64,000 bases of DNA from positions 930,001 to 994,000 of the forward strand of contig OZ237741.1 of NCBI GenBank assembly GCA_965178125.1. Reading direction: 5' to 3'. Of this stretch, positions 10,384-23,066 are shown piece after piece. Origin of the DNA: Bilabrum cf. latius (Eukaryota; Bigyra: Bicosoecida; Bigyra; Bicosoecida). How positions within the stretch are numbered: position 1 is the stretch's first letter; every line of letters begins with the position of its first letter. Position numbers and translations under genes: made by a program. The notes beneath the pieces are model-generated. The model was not told the DNA's origin, did no database searches, and saw only the letters and a list, made by a program, of their open reading frames with translations.

Positions 10384-13300
10384 TTAGACCGACTTGCCCT
10401 GCCACGCCTTGACAGCAGCAGTCGCGAATTGCTCAAAAGCTTCGTTCACGGCGTCCTCTGCGATGCGCTCCTCCACCGACAAAAGCGTGCTAGAGGTCCT
10501 CGAAGGTGCCACCAGAGTCACCTGCGGAGATCCTCCGCTGTACCTCGACTCGAACAGCCACCTGTGATCCAGAGACAGGTTCAGCTCGCATGCCTTCCCA
10601 TGCAGCTTGGTTGGAGTACTGCCTCCAGATGCAGCCCCTGACTCTGCTATCCTTTCCCAAGTTGACCGTCTCGTCTCCACGGGCAGCACCCCGGCGGACC
10701 GCCCTCGCACTCGAGCCAGGATGGCGCTCATCGAGGCTGCGGGCCCAGACCCCGGCATGCCAAGCACGGGCCTCGACTCGCGAGACGAGGCATAGCCCAG
10801 CCTTCCCTTGCCTGACCGCGATTCGGCGAGCTCGCTGATGGATCCACCGGATGCAGACGCGCTAACTAAATGCGGCAGCAGCACCGCGCCCTCCGCCACG
10901 TTGGCAAGGACATCGATGGCCTCTCTCGACACCTTGCCCTCCTCGCGCAGCTTGCGGATTATCTTTACGGCCTGAATGGCACCGAAGGCCTGCCTGAGCT
11001 CAGCTCGCGCAGTGTCGGCATCAGCCCAGGCTAGTCGGTTGGGTAACCCACCGCCCGAGGCCATCCCACTGCTTGGTACTCCCAGCGGGCGACCGGCGTT
11101 AGGATCGCCCCCTCTATCCAGCCAAGCTAGGACCTGCTTGGGTTCTGGAGCCATGCGAAACATGCACAGCGCCGCTGGGGCTGAGCTTCTCTGCTTCACG
11201 AGTGGGCTCGCTGCGGGTGCCCGTCTCGATGGGACAGAAGGCGACTGCACCACTGTCTAGCGAGCAGCGGCGGCCTTCTCCTCAGGGGTTCTTGGAATCA
11301 TCGGGTGGAGGCCAGAGCCACCCGATCGAGGGCTATACCTCCGGAACAGATCAGCGCCAGAGGCCGCTGCATCGGCAGGTGAAGAGCGCGCGGAGCGGTC
11401 AGCAGATGGGGTGGCAGGGGCGCTGCCAGCCACCGGCAGTCGCGGCACACCACCGTTGCCACCGGCGACAACCTCGCCGCCATTTCCAGAATGAGAACCG
11501 CCGGCTGCTTCGATGTCGTCGTCGCCAATTTCAATTTCGCTGCCGCTGTCATCAGGGTAGTCCTCATCGTCCTCGTCCTCCTCTTCGGACGGACCGAACT
11601 TGCCCTCACCCCTCCACGCAGTATGAAAGACTGGGTCTCGAGGCAGCCTGAAGCGTACGTTTCCCTATATCATGGCCTCTTGAAGCTGGCAGTACCACAC
11701 CCGCCCTTCCTCAGCGGCCATCCGCGCCTACTCTTCCTCTGCACCCCACAGTGGGTCTGGCAAATCAAACACCTATGCTGGAAATTCCGCAGCGGCCGTA
11801 GCCTCCTCCCCTTCAGCGGTTGGCTGCGCTGCTCCTTCGGAGGCCTCATTTCGAGCTCTAGCAGCCACGCTATCGCTCCTCGTGTTCCCCGCACCTTCTT
11901 CCCCCCGTTGCGGTGGAACACCATCTTGGTCCGACGGGGGCACCGCTGACTCTACGGGCTTCTGTGGCAGCCGTGCCTGCTCCGTTGGCGGGTGGGGAGA
12001 CATCAAATACGCTGGCGGCGGGACTGCTCCCTTTGGAGGCGCGGGTGCTGCCGTTCGCTTGGCTGATTCCTGCCCAGCATCGTCGCGTGGCGGCTGGTCG
12101 TGTTCTTTCGCGGCCGATGGTGGTACTGCTGCCTTTTCGATACCGTCTTCAGACTGCGCTGCCTGCTTGGCAGCCTGCGCATCCAACGCAGACATCGCCT
12201 GGCCAGCGATTACCCTTTGCGCTTGCCTGGCCGCCCACGCCATCGCAGTCTGTCGCACCCCAGGGTCGGTGATGTCTCTGCCAGCCTTCTCCAGAGCAGC
12301 GATGGCTCTTTGAAACTGCATCCTGACCTCTTTGGCCACGTCAACCTGGGAGGTGGATGCATCTTCGTCAACTGCTGATGATGGAAGGCCGCTCTGGCCC
12401 GGCGCCTTGGAACTTGCCGAAGCTCGAGATTCCGATTCCGAGCGATCGGCTGTACTATCGTTATCGTTGGCGGGGCGACCAGCTTCGGGCCTGTGCTGTG
12501 CATCCTGCTCGTCTGTACCTGGAGCCTTTGGCCCAGGCGCGTGTTCGCCGGGCTGCTGCCGTTTGGATGTGCCCACCACCTCCACACGATCAGCTTTGGG
12601 TTCCTCTACATCCACTGCGCGCCTCGCTGCGGACCCGGCCGCGATGCCGCCCGCATTTCCGCTGTGCGAGCTGGCCTCCGCTGGTGCAGAATCATGTACA
12701 ACCGCTCCAGACTCTGAGGTCTCATGGTCTCCCTGCACGCTACCGTCTCCCGCATCAGACGCGCTATCAAGCACGAGGTCAGCATGCCGTTCCCACGCGC
12801 CGGCATCCATCCAATCTGGGTGCCCCGCCTCCCCGCCAGCCCCCATCGAGGAAGCTACCACCGAGCCCGCCCTGCTTGCGTACCCACTAGCACCTGTGTA
12901 CGTACCACCGTATTCAGAGGAGCCTCCAGACCAGGGCTACGTCTCATCCTCGTCTCCTGCACCCACTGATGGCCTGCCGCTTCCCCCCGATACAGCTCCG
13001 CCGTGCGAATGCTGGTGGTGGTGGCGACCGCCGTCTCCCTCCACCGAGCTATCGTCCTCTTCGATCTCGTCGTCAGGAATGTAAGCACCGTCTGCAAGCT
13101 CCAGACCCACGACGATCTCCCTAGCCTTGCTGCCACTTGCAGAGGCCTCCTCTACACCACCCCCTTGCAGCAGTCGCACGCGTACCGGACCCGCTTCTCT
13201 AGTGCCCTCCGCCTCGTCATCCACCTCGGCTTCCGCATCAGCCCTCGATCCCCTGGCCGTGCCCCAAACGGGCAGCTTTGACTTGAGCTTCCTGCACACC

Positions 13301-16300
13301 CGGTGTGCCTCGACTACCACGGCAAGCGCGACGTCGTCGTCCTCCCTGCCTCCAGCCAGCGCGCCCGGGGGCACGATCTCCCGTGCACCCAGGCTGCGCA
13401 GCGAGGCCCACGCCGCCTCAAGGTTCCGCCTTCTGGAAGGCTCCGTGGGCGTCATCCACTCGCAGCCTTGCGCGTCCAGAGGGACCACGACTCTGCCCTT
13501 GCCCTTGGTGGCAGCACCTGCCTTGGGCTTGGAACCGCCGTCCGCATGGTCCTCCGGCGCCTCTTGGCTGGACACACCTGCGTAGTACGCAGCGACGCAG
13601 ACGAAGTCTACGCCATCCATGGCTCGCCTCCAGAGCCCCTTTTGAAGCGGCTTTAGCTCTCCATCAGCCTTCGTTCTCCCACCTTTGCCGCCTGCAGAAT
13701 CCGCCAGCTGCTGCTCGATGGCACGCCTGCTGGTTCCCGCCACTGGTGCCCTGCCGAACTTTCGCACGATCCCAGAGAGCCACCGGAGTGCTGAAACGCC
13801 CTTTCTCCGTGCACGTCGGATGCACCACGCGTCGTGCAAAGCGCAGACGAGCTTGCCGCCTGCCTCGGGGTCCTTCGCAGCGAACACTGCACCAGCAGGA
13901 GGAATGGACATCTTGTCCACGTCCCCCTTCCAAGCAGCCCGCAGGCCGATCTCGAGGTTTCGTAGGGCGGCGGCACGCGTCCTGGGCTTGGCCTCTACAT
14001 GAGCCCTGGCCACATCCTGCGCCTGCGTGCGCGGTGCAGCACCCCTGGCCACCGCGCAGAGGAGCAGCCCAGACCTGAGCTCCTGAGACAGGTTCTCCAG
14101 TCGAGCCGCCTGCGGATCGTGCGGTGCACCTGCCACGGCTCGCGCCCAGCTGACTGCGTGGGCGAGACGGTCGGGACCCTCGGGCACTGCCGGCAGGCGG
14201 TGCTGCACAACCGGCTGCGGAGCGACGGCGTCGGCGGCTCCGCCTTCAGGAGCGCTCGCCCCATCGACCTTTCTCGAAGCCACGTCTCTAACCCCCCGCG
14301 CGCCCGTGCGCTGCATATGGGCCCTCCCCTCCGCCCTAGCCCGCTGCCTATGCCCTGACCGGGGATCCACCGGAATGCCCCTGGCTGGAGGCCTCGTCTT
14401 CGGCCTGCTCTCGGCGCGGGGAGACGAGGCACCGATGGAGTTTCGGCGGCCCCTCATGCTGCGATGAGGCTGTCTGGGCACGGGAGGTTTTCTCCTACTG
14501 GTAGCAAGGTCGTTGTCGTCCAGCGCTGCCTGGGTCGAAGTCAGCGACTTGAAGGGCAGGGGCCGGCCCGGCGTGACCCCGTTGCCATGTCTGCGCTTGG
14601 GAATCCCGCTTCCGCTGCGGACGCTTCCGCTGTCCCTGCTGGCGTGGGAGCCCCTGCGTCGCCTGTGTGAGCCATTGTCCGGTGCGTGGGAGGATCCCTG
14701 CCCATCGCTGCCAGCCGTGCTGCCTGCTTTGCCGTGCTTGCGCTCCTGCCTCAGGACGCTGTCTACCACGGGCGAGCCCGCGTCTAGCGAGTGCACCAAG
14801 GGGTCGTACTCGGTGGCACCGGCGGCATCCCTCGCAGGGGGCTTCCGAGTTGATTGCCTTCCGCCCGTCGGGGCCCCGCGACGGTGACGGCTGCTGCTTG
14901 AGGCGTTCCCAGCGGGTGCTGATCGGAGGGAGGAAGCCGCGCTTCCGCGACGCTCCCGACCACTTGGCGCTGGGGTGAGCATTGGAGCTGTGGGCATCCT
15001 CGAATCATCGGCTGGTGCGGTGCCTGGGGCAGCGCCATCGACTGCGGCGTCGAATGAAGAGCTGGCGCCAGCAGGTGGTACCTCGTCGTCGTTCTCGCGT
15101 CCCCCGCTGGTACGCCCGCGGCCTCGGCCCGCCCCACCACCTCGTCCACGACCTCCGCCACGACCGCGGCCACGGCTAGTTGCCGAGCCACCTCCCCTGC
15201 CCCTACCCCTGCCCCGTCCCCGTGCAGCAGCAGTGCCGCCCCTCTCGACAGCAGAGCCGCTCGTGCTGTCCGCCTCCTTCTGCGGCGCTTCCTTTGAGCC
15301 TGCTCCAGGCTGCCCTGGTTTAAGCTGTTCCTTCTCCTTCTGCGCCTGTGCCCTGCGCTCCTCAATGTGCTTCCTAAGGGCTGGATCCTCTTGGAGCGCC
15401 AAGTCAACGGATCGGATCACATCCATCGCTCTCTCCTGGAGCTCAGCGCTGCCAGGCTCCAGCCTGCCTTTGTCTCTGGGCCTGCTAGGGGTCCCGAATC
15501 GAGAGGAGGGGCGAGAGCCTCCACGGCTACTGGGACCCTTCGGCTTGGCAGCACCAGGATCAGCATCTGCAGAGGATGGTTCAGAGCTACCTTGCTGCGA
15601 TTGCTCGCCGGCACCAACAGCTTTAACTCCTGAGGCACCAATACCAGCTTTATCTGCCACATCGGCTGCCTCCTGAGGCACTTCTCGTCCTGAAGCACCA
15701 ATACCAGCTTTATCTGCCACATCAGCTGCCTCCTGAGGCACTTCTCGTGCTGAAGCACCAGTAGCACCAGTAGCACCAGTAGCACCAGTAGCACCAGCAC
15801 CAGCACCAGCACCGCGAACAGGCAGAGCCGTGGGGATGCCTTCCTGATCATGCCCCACAGCAGATACCCCACTCGGAGCATCATCGCTTTGAGCGCCCAT
15901 AGCACTATCAGTAGTGCTGTTTTGGCCGTGCAGGCCCGCGCTCGCACCAGATCCACCCCCGCCGTATGCTATGGATTCAAGCGATCCCAACACCCTGTCG
16001 CCGCCATCGCTGCGCCACCTGGCCTTCTCCACAGGGCTTCTCACCGGGCTTGGGCTCTGACTGGGATGAATTGACATTGGGGGCAAGGGGCGGGGCTCCC
16101 GTGGGGGCGGGCTCTCCGCAAGCTTGGGTGCCCCCTCCATGTCTGCCTGCAGGCCGTCGGCCTCGTTCTCTTCCATCGTGTCAGATCGCCAGGGAACAAC
16201 GCCAGCTCGCCGGCGAAGGTACAGCTGCACGGCCCCCAGAGCTCGAAGCCACTCCTGGCGGGCTCGCTGGGAGGGTGCCTGCAAAACGAAGGTTCGCTGA

Positions 16301-17565
16301 GGGGTCAGCAGAGCGAATGATCGCGGCGGCATGTCACCCCTCCCGCCAATCACGCCCTGTACCACCCCTGGCAGCGGGCCGCCGCCCGACTCCTCCCCGA
16401 TGGGACACGTGCCGTCCCTGGCGCACGCCTTCACTGTCTCAGTCTCCGCAGTGGGCACGAGGAGCGCCTTTACATCACCGAGAGAGAAGGCCCCCTGCGA
16501 GCTCTCGCTGGACCTGGACTTGAAGTACTGTGCCGAGGAGGGGCGCAGCACGAACCACCTTCGCTTAGAGGAGGACCCGCTGCGGCCCCTCTTGTGCAGG
16601 TACCCGTGCAGGACAGCCCTTCCCTCCGGCCCGTGGAGGCCGCTGTCAGTGTCCTCCTGCGCGGCCCGCGCGATGGCGTCCGCTGCGGCCCGCACCTCGG
16701 GCAGGTCCTGCAGCTCCAGAGGATCCATAAAGCCCGCGGAACATACCGGCGCCGCGCGGAGTGACGATGGTAGAGGTGCCGCGGGGGACAAGACGCCCGA
16801 CCGACCAGACCCTGACCCTGCACCCGCTCCAGCTCCAGATCCTGAGGCAGATACCCTGCTGCCCGCGCTCGCGCCCAGAGTGCCCCTGTGGTGCGAACGA
16901 GACCCAGTCCCTGAGCCGGCTGCCTTGTCAGTCCTGGGCGTGTGGTAGCCTTCGCTCTCTTTTCGCCCGGAGCGACGGTCGTCCCCGCGGCTGCTGCGAG
17001 AGCGAGCACGGGAGCGGGACCTGCCGTGACGCCGGCTCCGGCGGGATCGGCTTCGACTTCGACCGCTCCCCCGGTCTCTACCACCATCGCGGCGCCTTTC
17101 CCTTGGAGAGCGTGAATGACCTCGACTACCATGCTAGCTGCGAGGAGTAGCGTCCGTGACGACTTGCAATTCACCGGTTGCGCCGGGTTCAACCATGCTT
17201 GGTGAGTATCCCGTGGCAGCGTACGGGCTGGAGCCCATTCCCTGCGTCTGTTGCAGCCCATACGCTGCAATCATTGCTTGGTACTACTGCTATACCGCGT
17301 CCGAGGTGGAGCCTCCAGGGCCCGTAGAGGAGACTGCTCCGGGAGGCGGCACAGGAGAAGCATGTGCGACTGATCGCGAGGCTCCTTCTGCAACGCTAGC
17401 GTAGAGATCCCGGTTAGAAGTATTCTACGCATGATCTAATTCACCGTCTTGCGCACCGGTCGGTGGATGGGGTCCTGCGTCCAATTCACCGCCATCCCGA
17501 GCCTTTCGCTTCTGACTCGGTGGCGTGTACGCTGGAGGGTGCGGCGAGAACATTTGCTTCGACAT
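10384..17565 (-). CDS. Giant RS-rich protein with PH domain and CH-like repeats (about 2393 aa)
   Basis: A single frame runs from ATG at 17565 to TAA at 10384. In-frame TAGs lie at 17425, 17290, 17284, 17134, 12937, 11773, 11728, 11665 and 11257. The N-terminus is proline/Gln-rich, with TAG-CAG-TAG at 17284-17292 preceding TAC CAA, that is a Gln-rich patch. An Arg/Ser dipeptide (SR-protein-like) segment follows at about residues 145-215. A PH domain lies at about 317-460 (HGYLHKRG...KRRWFVL...FVLQAPSQRARQEWLRAL). Long disordered Gly/Arg/Ser stretches follow, including RGRGRGRGG. Two calponin-homology-like units lie at about 1140-1260 and 1370-1430 (LRSGLLLCAV; RRRNLEAAW). The tail is disordered apart from a short helical unit near 2190. 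A membrane/cytoskeleton adaptor is plausible; the RS segment also suggests a nuclear role. No introns are required. Confidence 0.75.
15653..15800 (-). repeat. Coding tandem repeats in the RS/PH/CH gene
   Basis: Two near-identical 60-nt units (about 15640-15760, differing by one or two bases) encode REVPQEAADVADKAGIGASG-type repeats. They are followed by short gcaccagta/gcaccagca units encoding Gly-Ala-Thr/Gly-Ala repeats. In-frame expansion in a disordered linker. Confidence 0.8.
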
Positions 17566-18834
17566 AGCACAGCCAGGCTCAGTTAAATTGAAAGATTAGA
17601 CAGAACCGGAGGATGTCTACCTGTAGTTTCGTGCGTAGCGGGTGGATGCTGGGCGTCGAATCAACCCGCGAAACTTGCAGGAAAGTGCACACTACATTTG
17701 GCCAGACTGGGCGATCCAGCGATAGCCGCGGCTACACATGACCGGCAGCTCGCCTGGATGTGAGTTTGCTCTCACTACGAGCTTCACGGACAGCAGCCAT
17801 CACGCGCGAACGAGACTAGCCGCAATATTGTTTGAATTGAACAACCGTCGGATGGCAGGACTCGCAGCGGCACGTGGGTGATAAACACTGGTCACGCACA
17901 GTACCGGGCTTTGCACTGGGACACACAAGCCTAGTTACGAGGCAAATTGAGGTGCTATTGGCTGGTGAAGTACGAGGCATCACCAGTCCAAAAATTGCAT
18001 GATCACGATCGAGACAGGCCCTCTGCAGCGGGACAGCGAGTTTGCTCTCCCCACGGCCTGGTGTCCAGCCTGAGGTGCTGGTGACCACTGCCAGTGGCAC
18101 GAAGGCCTGCACCCTGAGACCACGAAGGGGGCAATTGGCGACTTTCGGGCGGATGACGGGAGTGCGGGTGATCCGAACAGCAGCAGCAGCAGCAGCAGCA
18201 CTTAGGTCCTGCCGAGCAATAGAGAGCCTGAGGTGACGCCGCCAAACCGCCCCTTCCGAGCCGGGACGTGCCAGTGGGGAGCGGATACATCGTGGCACTG
18301 GTTCGGTGTGCCAAGTGGGGGGTATTCGAACGTCGGGCAACCAACGGCATGCTACATCAGAAATGCGACTGATTGCCCTCACTGAAGGGCAACGCCGGCA
18401 ATCACGTGGCCCAACAAGGGGGGAGGGTGCAGCAGCTCCATGCAGTGGAAATGGCATGGGTACTATTGGGCCGATGGCATGTTCATGACGTGTGTCTATG
18501 ATACCCATCCTTTATACGTAGGTACATGTGGTAGGTCATTTCCTAAGTCTTCAAGTTGGCGGTCTTGGATCCGTCAGGCAGCTCAAGCCCGGCAATGTCA
18601 TCCGATCGCACCCTAAAGATCACTATACCTCTACAATCAATCGTCATCACTATTCACCTTGGATTCGTCCGAAAATACTTCTATGTGGCACTAATCTAGT
18701 CTCTCAAGGCCATTCGGGCAGTTGCTTCGTAGGTGGTGTTGAATCCGCGAAACCGGAAATCCAATACGGAGGCTGCTCGCTTCAGTTTTCTTCAAATTCG
18801 GCTTGCTTTAAGTCATCGACAGTCAATCAAAACG
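17566..18834. other. Intergenic region with one unassigned 230-codon ORF
   Basis: No recognisable gene. A minus-strand frame is open from 18508 to 17816 without any TAG, TAA or TGA, but its product is unfamiliar and I do not call it. A CAG run (about 18178-18200) lies inside it. Positions 17617-17735 resemble 22844-22940 (see findings). The region probably holds the promoters of the flanking divergent genes. Confidence 0.5.
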
Positions 18835-21800
18835 ATGCATTCCATTCGAACGCGATATACAGCCTCCCTAGCCAAGCGCCTTCGGCTCAAGGCGCTTACC
18901 AGTGGTCGCCGAGCAACACTGCAAGTGACGGCGACATCCACGCAGCAGCTGCCGCAGGCTCTCGGCGGGCCATCCAACAGGAGTAGTGAGGGCAAGGATA
19001 CACTCACTCCAATCAACGATATTTCTCGTATTGCGTCGAATGAAGGCGACGGCGGTCGCAAAGGGCCAGGCTAGTAGAAGGCATCCAGATTGCGGCAGCT
19101 TTTCCTGTCACTGGCCGTCCTGGCTTTCATCAACTACATTCTGAGAGAGCATCTATGGGGTTACTACGAATGGGAATCAAATAGTGCGCTGCTCAGTGTT
19201 TGCTCGCAGCTCCCCAGGGCGTACCATTGGCTCCGGCACAGATACCTATCACTTGGCATGCGCTCGTTGTCAGATACCGTAGCGATCGTCAGGGATCCCA
19301 AGATGGCGGAACAGGAGCCGATATTTGACAATTTGACGAAAGATCCAGCGCCAGGTTCGAGGCGTCGCGTGGTTTCTTTCGAGCACGATGGCAGGAAGTA
19401 TGCTATCCGAGTGTGGGAAACTGGCCCAGCTTCTGGACCTGTCGTGGTCGTCAACGCTGGGACCATTACGATGGCTGCTCCTCTCATGCGGACTCTTGGC
19501 AAGCAAGTGCGTGTTATTGCGTACGAACACGCGGGCATGGGCCCGGATGCAGGCGCCCTGCTGTCTGCCGACTCCAGGCAAGCCGCCAGCGCCCCTGTGT
19601 CGGGCCGGTATGTTGCCATCGAGCAGGCGGCCAAGTCGTTCCAGCGCTCGTTCGAGAACAAGTACATGGTAGACCCCAGGCTGGTTGACACTGATTTCAT
19701 CCGCAAGTTGCGTGCAGTTTTGAATGCCTTCCCAGAGCTGTTGCAGACTGTCAGACAGGAGCTTCACGAGGCAGCCACCGATGCCAAAGACTAGGTGGCG
19801 GGGAAAGGGGAACCATAGAACGAAGTACGGGGTGCACCTGCCGCTAACACCGATCCAAGCCCTTCAGATCCTGGGACACGGATCATCTGGCCCATCGTCG
19901 ACTCCACACTCGATGCGATGAAGCGGACGGTGCTTCCTGCGCTGGATGCAGAGTCACCCCTCCCTACACATGATGACTGCAAGGACGGCCGTTCGATGCA
20001 CGAGGAGATGCATCCTGTGGGAGGGGTGAGCAATCTGGACGACAGCACGGATCCATCGGGCATCCTCCGAAGATTGAGGAAGTCGCAGGAGCGGCGACTC
20101 AAGGCGGTGCACGTGTGGCTGTACGGGGATATGGATCCCACGCACGGGTACTGCGAGCCTTTTTCCGCGGAGCAGGACACGCTTTAGAACTGCCTATGGG
20201 ACTTTAGTGACCCTAGAAGCGTGTACTGCGCTTCCACTATCAGGCGACCCATACCATCCCCCTATGCCCCCTTTACTGGCGTACGCCTGCCATTCGCTCC
20301 AACACCAGAGCTCGAGTCCAAGGAGCTCACGGCGGTGCTGCAGTCTACGGTCACTTCAGATGACCCTGTGATCCTTGTTGGAATGCACATGAACTGGTTG
20401 TCAACCCTGCAGTTTTCCGCCAGGAACGCCGGCGCCATCGCTGGGGTGGTATTGGTGGACCCTTTGCTGCCCTTCAGCCAGGTCCCGCTTACGGCATCGG
20501 GAGTGGCGACGACGTGCGGCGTAACGAACATCACGGATTCTAGGCCCATAGTGGCCGAACAGGCCAATTCGGGCATTCAATTACCCTTAAATTCCCGCAC
20601 AGGCCTGATGCAGGACACGTTGCTCAAGGAGGCCTTACAGGGCAGGAGGGATGCCATGGGGCGCTAGACACTCGACGCCACACAGGTACTAGATGCCTTC
20701 GAAATCAAACGATTCCCAGAGACTGTCATCGACTACGTGAGGCAGGCTACCACTGACATTGAGAGTGGGGCGCAGCGGCCGCTCTACGGTGGGTATCACG
20801 ATCAGTGGCTGCTGGGCAAGGTCGGTGCTCTGCACAATGGCGCTCCCTGGCCGAGCCCGTCCACTCGCCATTACTGCCAACCACTTGTGGATGGATCGAC
20901 TGGTAAAGGACGCCGCATTTGCACACAACCCCGCCCTACGGCAGTTCTCGATCGACTCGCTGATTGGAGACTCGCGTCCTGGTCCCGACGTGTATGCAGC
21001 CGGCAAGACGGGATCCAAGGAGCTTCAGATGGCTGCATCCGTGAGTCGGCGGGCCGAGTACGTCCTATAGCAACAGGAGTGCCTGCGCGTCAAGAACTAC
21101 CTGGCTAGTCTGTATGCAGCTGCCAGCGAGGCATCCTTCCAGGAGTGGACAGTAGCCCAAATGAACACAGAGGACAACGCCAAGCAGACGTTGTCTGCAT
21201 TGCGTGCTATTCGAGACAGGACAGACGCACTGACGTCTTCACAGCTGCCCGCAAAGCCTGCGCTGCATAAGGAGTTGAAAGCAGCCAATCGCATGAACCT
21301 GCATGGTCTTGACCTTGACGACGTCACCAACCCCCTGTTTTCCGCACGCGGGTTCCTCAAGGAGATGCAGTCGAGACATTCCGGGACAGCTGCCGCCGTG
21401 GACCGTCGGTACGCTACCCAGCTCAGCATAGACGCCAGGAGCATCGCTCGAGAGGCGCTGGTGCGCCAGGGCTGCATTGAGGTGGATACGAACGGCACCA
21501 CGTACGCCAAGAAGCCGTGTCCCTCCAGGGCAATGGCGATGAAGACGGCCTAGCACAGCCTGCAAGAGATCATGCCGCATGAGTAGCAGCTGGCCGAGCT
21601 GACGATGTTTGATCTCGACGCAGAGGTGCCGTGGAGGGCACACAACCACGACTCTGTGGCTCTGAGCGGGCTGCATCGCGAGATGCTCGGCTTGCTGTCT
21701 TCGTCGCGACTTACGTGCTCGGTGCACGTGCTTGTAACCCAGCCACTAGCCGACAATTTGTAAGAGACACCTGCAGTACTAGAGGCTAAGCTGGGCAGCG

Positions 21801-22753
21801 GCTTGCCGAGCGGGAAGTTCTTGGTGAATGCCGGGGATTAGAATCGGGTTCTCGATCCCTAGGTGTGGGACACAGCTGCGGGGCCCAAGGATATTGGCAC
21901 CCCGTCCGGCAGGAAGCACCAGCTTCCGATCGATAACAGCGACGTCAGCCTGAAAGAACTTATCGGGCCCTCGTTTAGGCCGGAACTGGGAGAGGCCATC
22001 CGACAGAGGGTGGTTCCGAAGCTGTCCTCCGATGCCATGCAGGCGCTGGACCCGATCCTGCAACGCATGGAGCCAAAGGACTGGGGCCTTCTCGGCGCTT
22101 TCTCGGACGTTGATGGCAAGATGAAGCAGGCACCACACAGCAGCTACCCTTTGCTGGACTTCAATGTGGCACCGTTTGACCCGTCTAGCTCGGCAGTGAA
22201 GTCCATGACCAATGACACCAAGACGCTCGTGGATGCCGATGACCTTGGACTGAGCATCAGCAAGACGACGCTGCCGCGCGAGGATGCAGCCCGCGTGCGT
22301 CTCCTTAGAAGCCTTCATAAGAGCCGGCAGGCGGAGACGTCCCACCAGTGGGAGCAGCTCCTGCGCCACCCCACGAATGGGAAGAGGCGATCCATGGTTC
22401 CAGTCGAGAGCCTCACACCCCAGCAGAAGCTAAAGGCTGGGGAGACGGGCAACTGTCCGACCCTCGTGGGGGACTTGCGTGTGCCCGCCGGTGCAGTGGT
22501 AGTGCCAGAGTGGGGCTACCCCGGGCGAGGGTACTTTTGCACCCAGTCCATGCAGTTTGGGGGGCACAGGCCCAACCTCGGTCGGCTGGTGCCCGATGTG
22601 GGAGGAGGGGAGCTGGAGCCTGATTGGGGGGCGGTGTCCAAACACGTTGGGCAGCTGGTGACCGACCACTAGCATGCGAAACGGAAGCAGGCGAAGCTTA
22701 CGGACAAGCAGAGGGCAGCCCAAGCGGAAGGAGAGGGGCAAGGGAGGCAGTGA
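18835..22753 (+). CDS. Membrane-anchored alpha/beta-hydrolase-like protein, degenerate nucleophile
   Basis: ATG 18835 opens a basic N-terminus; a membrane segment (RQLFLSLAVLAFINYIL) lies near residue 90. VVVVNAGTITM and RVIAYEHAGMG correspond to the oxyanion strand and the following YDxxGxG strand of alpha/beta-hydrolases; DPVILVGMHMNWL stands where GHSxGG is expected, and VVLVDPLLPF follows, so the nucleophile Ser is missing. Twelve TAGs are in frame (19072, 19075, 19792, 19816, 20185, 20665, 21068, 21551, 21584, 21839, 21860, 22670). The frame changes near 20789-20855; a 67-nt GT-AG intron there would fix it. A TAA at 21761 lies inside a good donor (TTT|GTAAGA), and a 39-nt intron (21760-21798) would remove it in frame. 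Ends TGA 22751. The exon structure is uncertain; a decaying gene is the alternative. Confidence 0.55.
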
Positions 22754-23066
22754 GGGAGGGCTCCCCCATGCACGAAGTAGTTGCAGAGCCATAGCAAGAT
22801 GGACCTGCATTGGAGCTGAATAAATTCAAAGAACGGATCGATACTTACCTGTAATTTTGCGTGTAAAAATCGTCTCACGTGCAGGAAAATGCACCCAGCA
22901 TTTAGCCAGATCGGGGATGATCGCTGCCGCCTTGTGCCGCTAGAGTTTGGCAAATTTGGCAAACTGCTGGCCTTTGGTGGTATTGGGCAAGAGGCAAAGA
23001 GCTACTTTGAGTTGCTGTCGCGAGGTGCATGTAAGCTAGATCATATAGATTCACTGATGAAGGCGC
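22754..23066. other. Short convergent intergenic region
   Basis: Space between the hydrolase-like gene (+) and SRP9 (-). It contains the block 22844-22940 that resembles 17617-17735. No coding potential recognised. Confidence 0.5.

Noticed and set aside
17816-18508. 230-codon minus-strand ORF
   Set aside because: No recognisable domain or splice context, and it contains a CAG repeat read as poly-Ala; insufficient to call a gene.
21761-21763. UAA also being a sense codon
   Set aside because: Five genes end cleanly at TAA (6146, 10197, 10384, 38070, 51358); the one internal TAA lies in a GTAAGA donor of a possible short intron.
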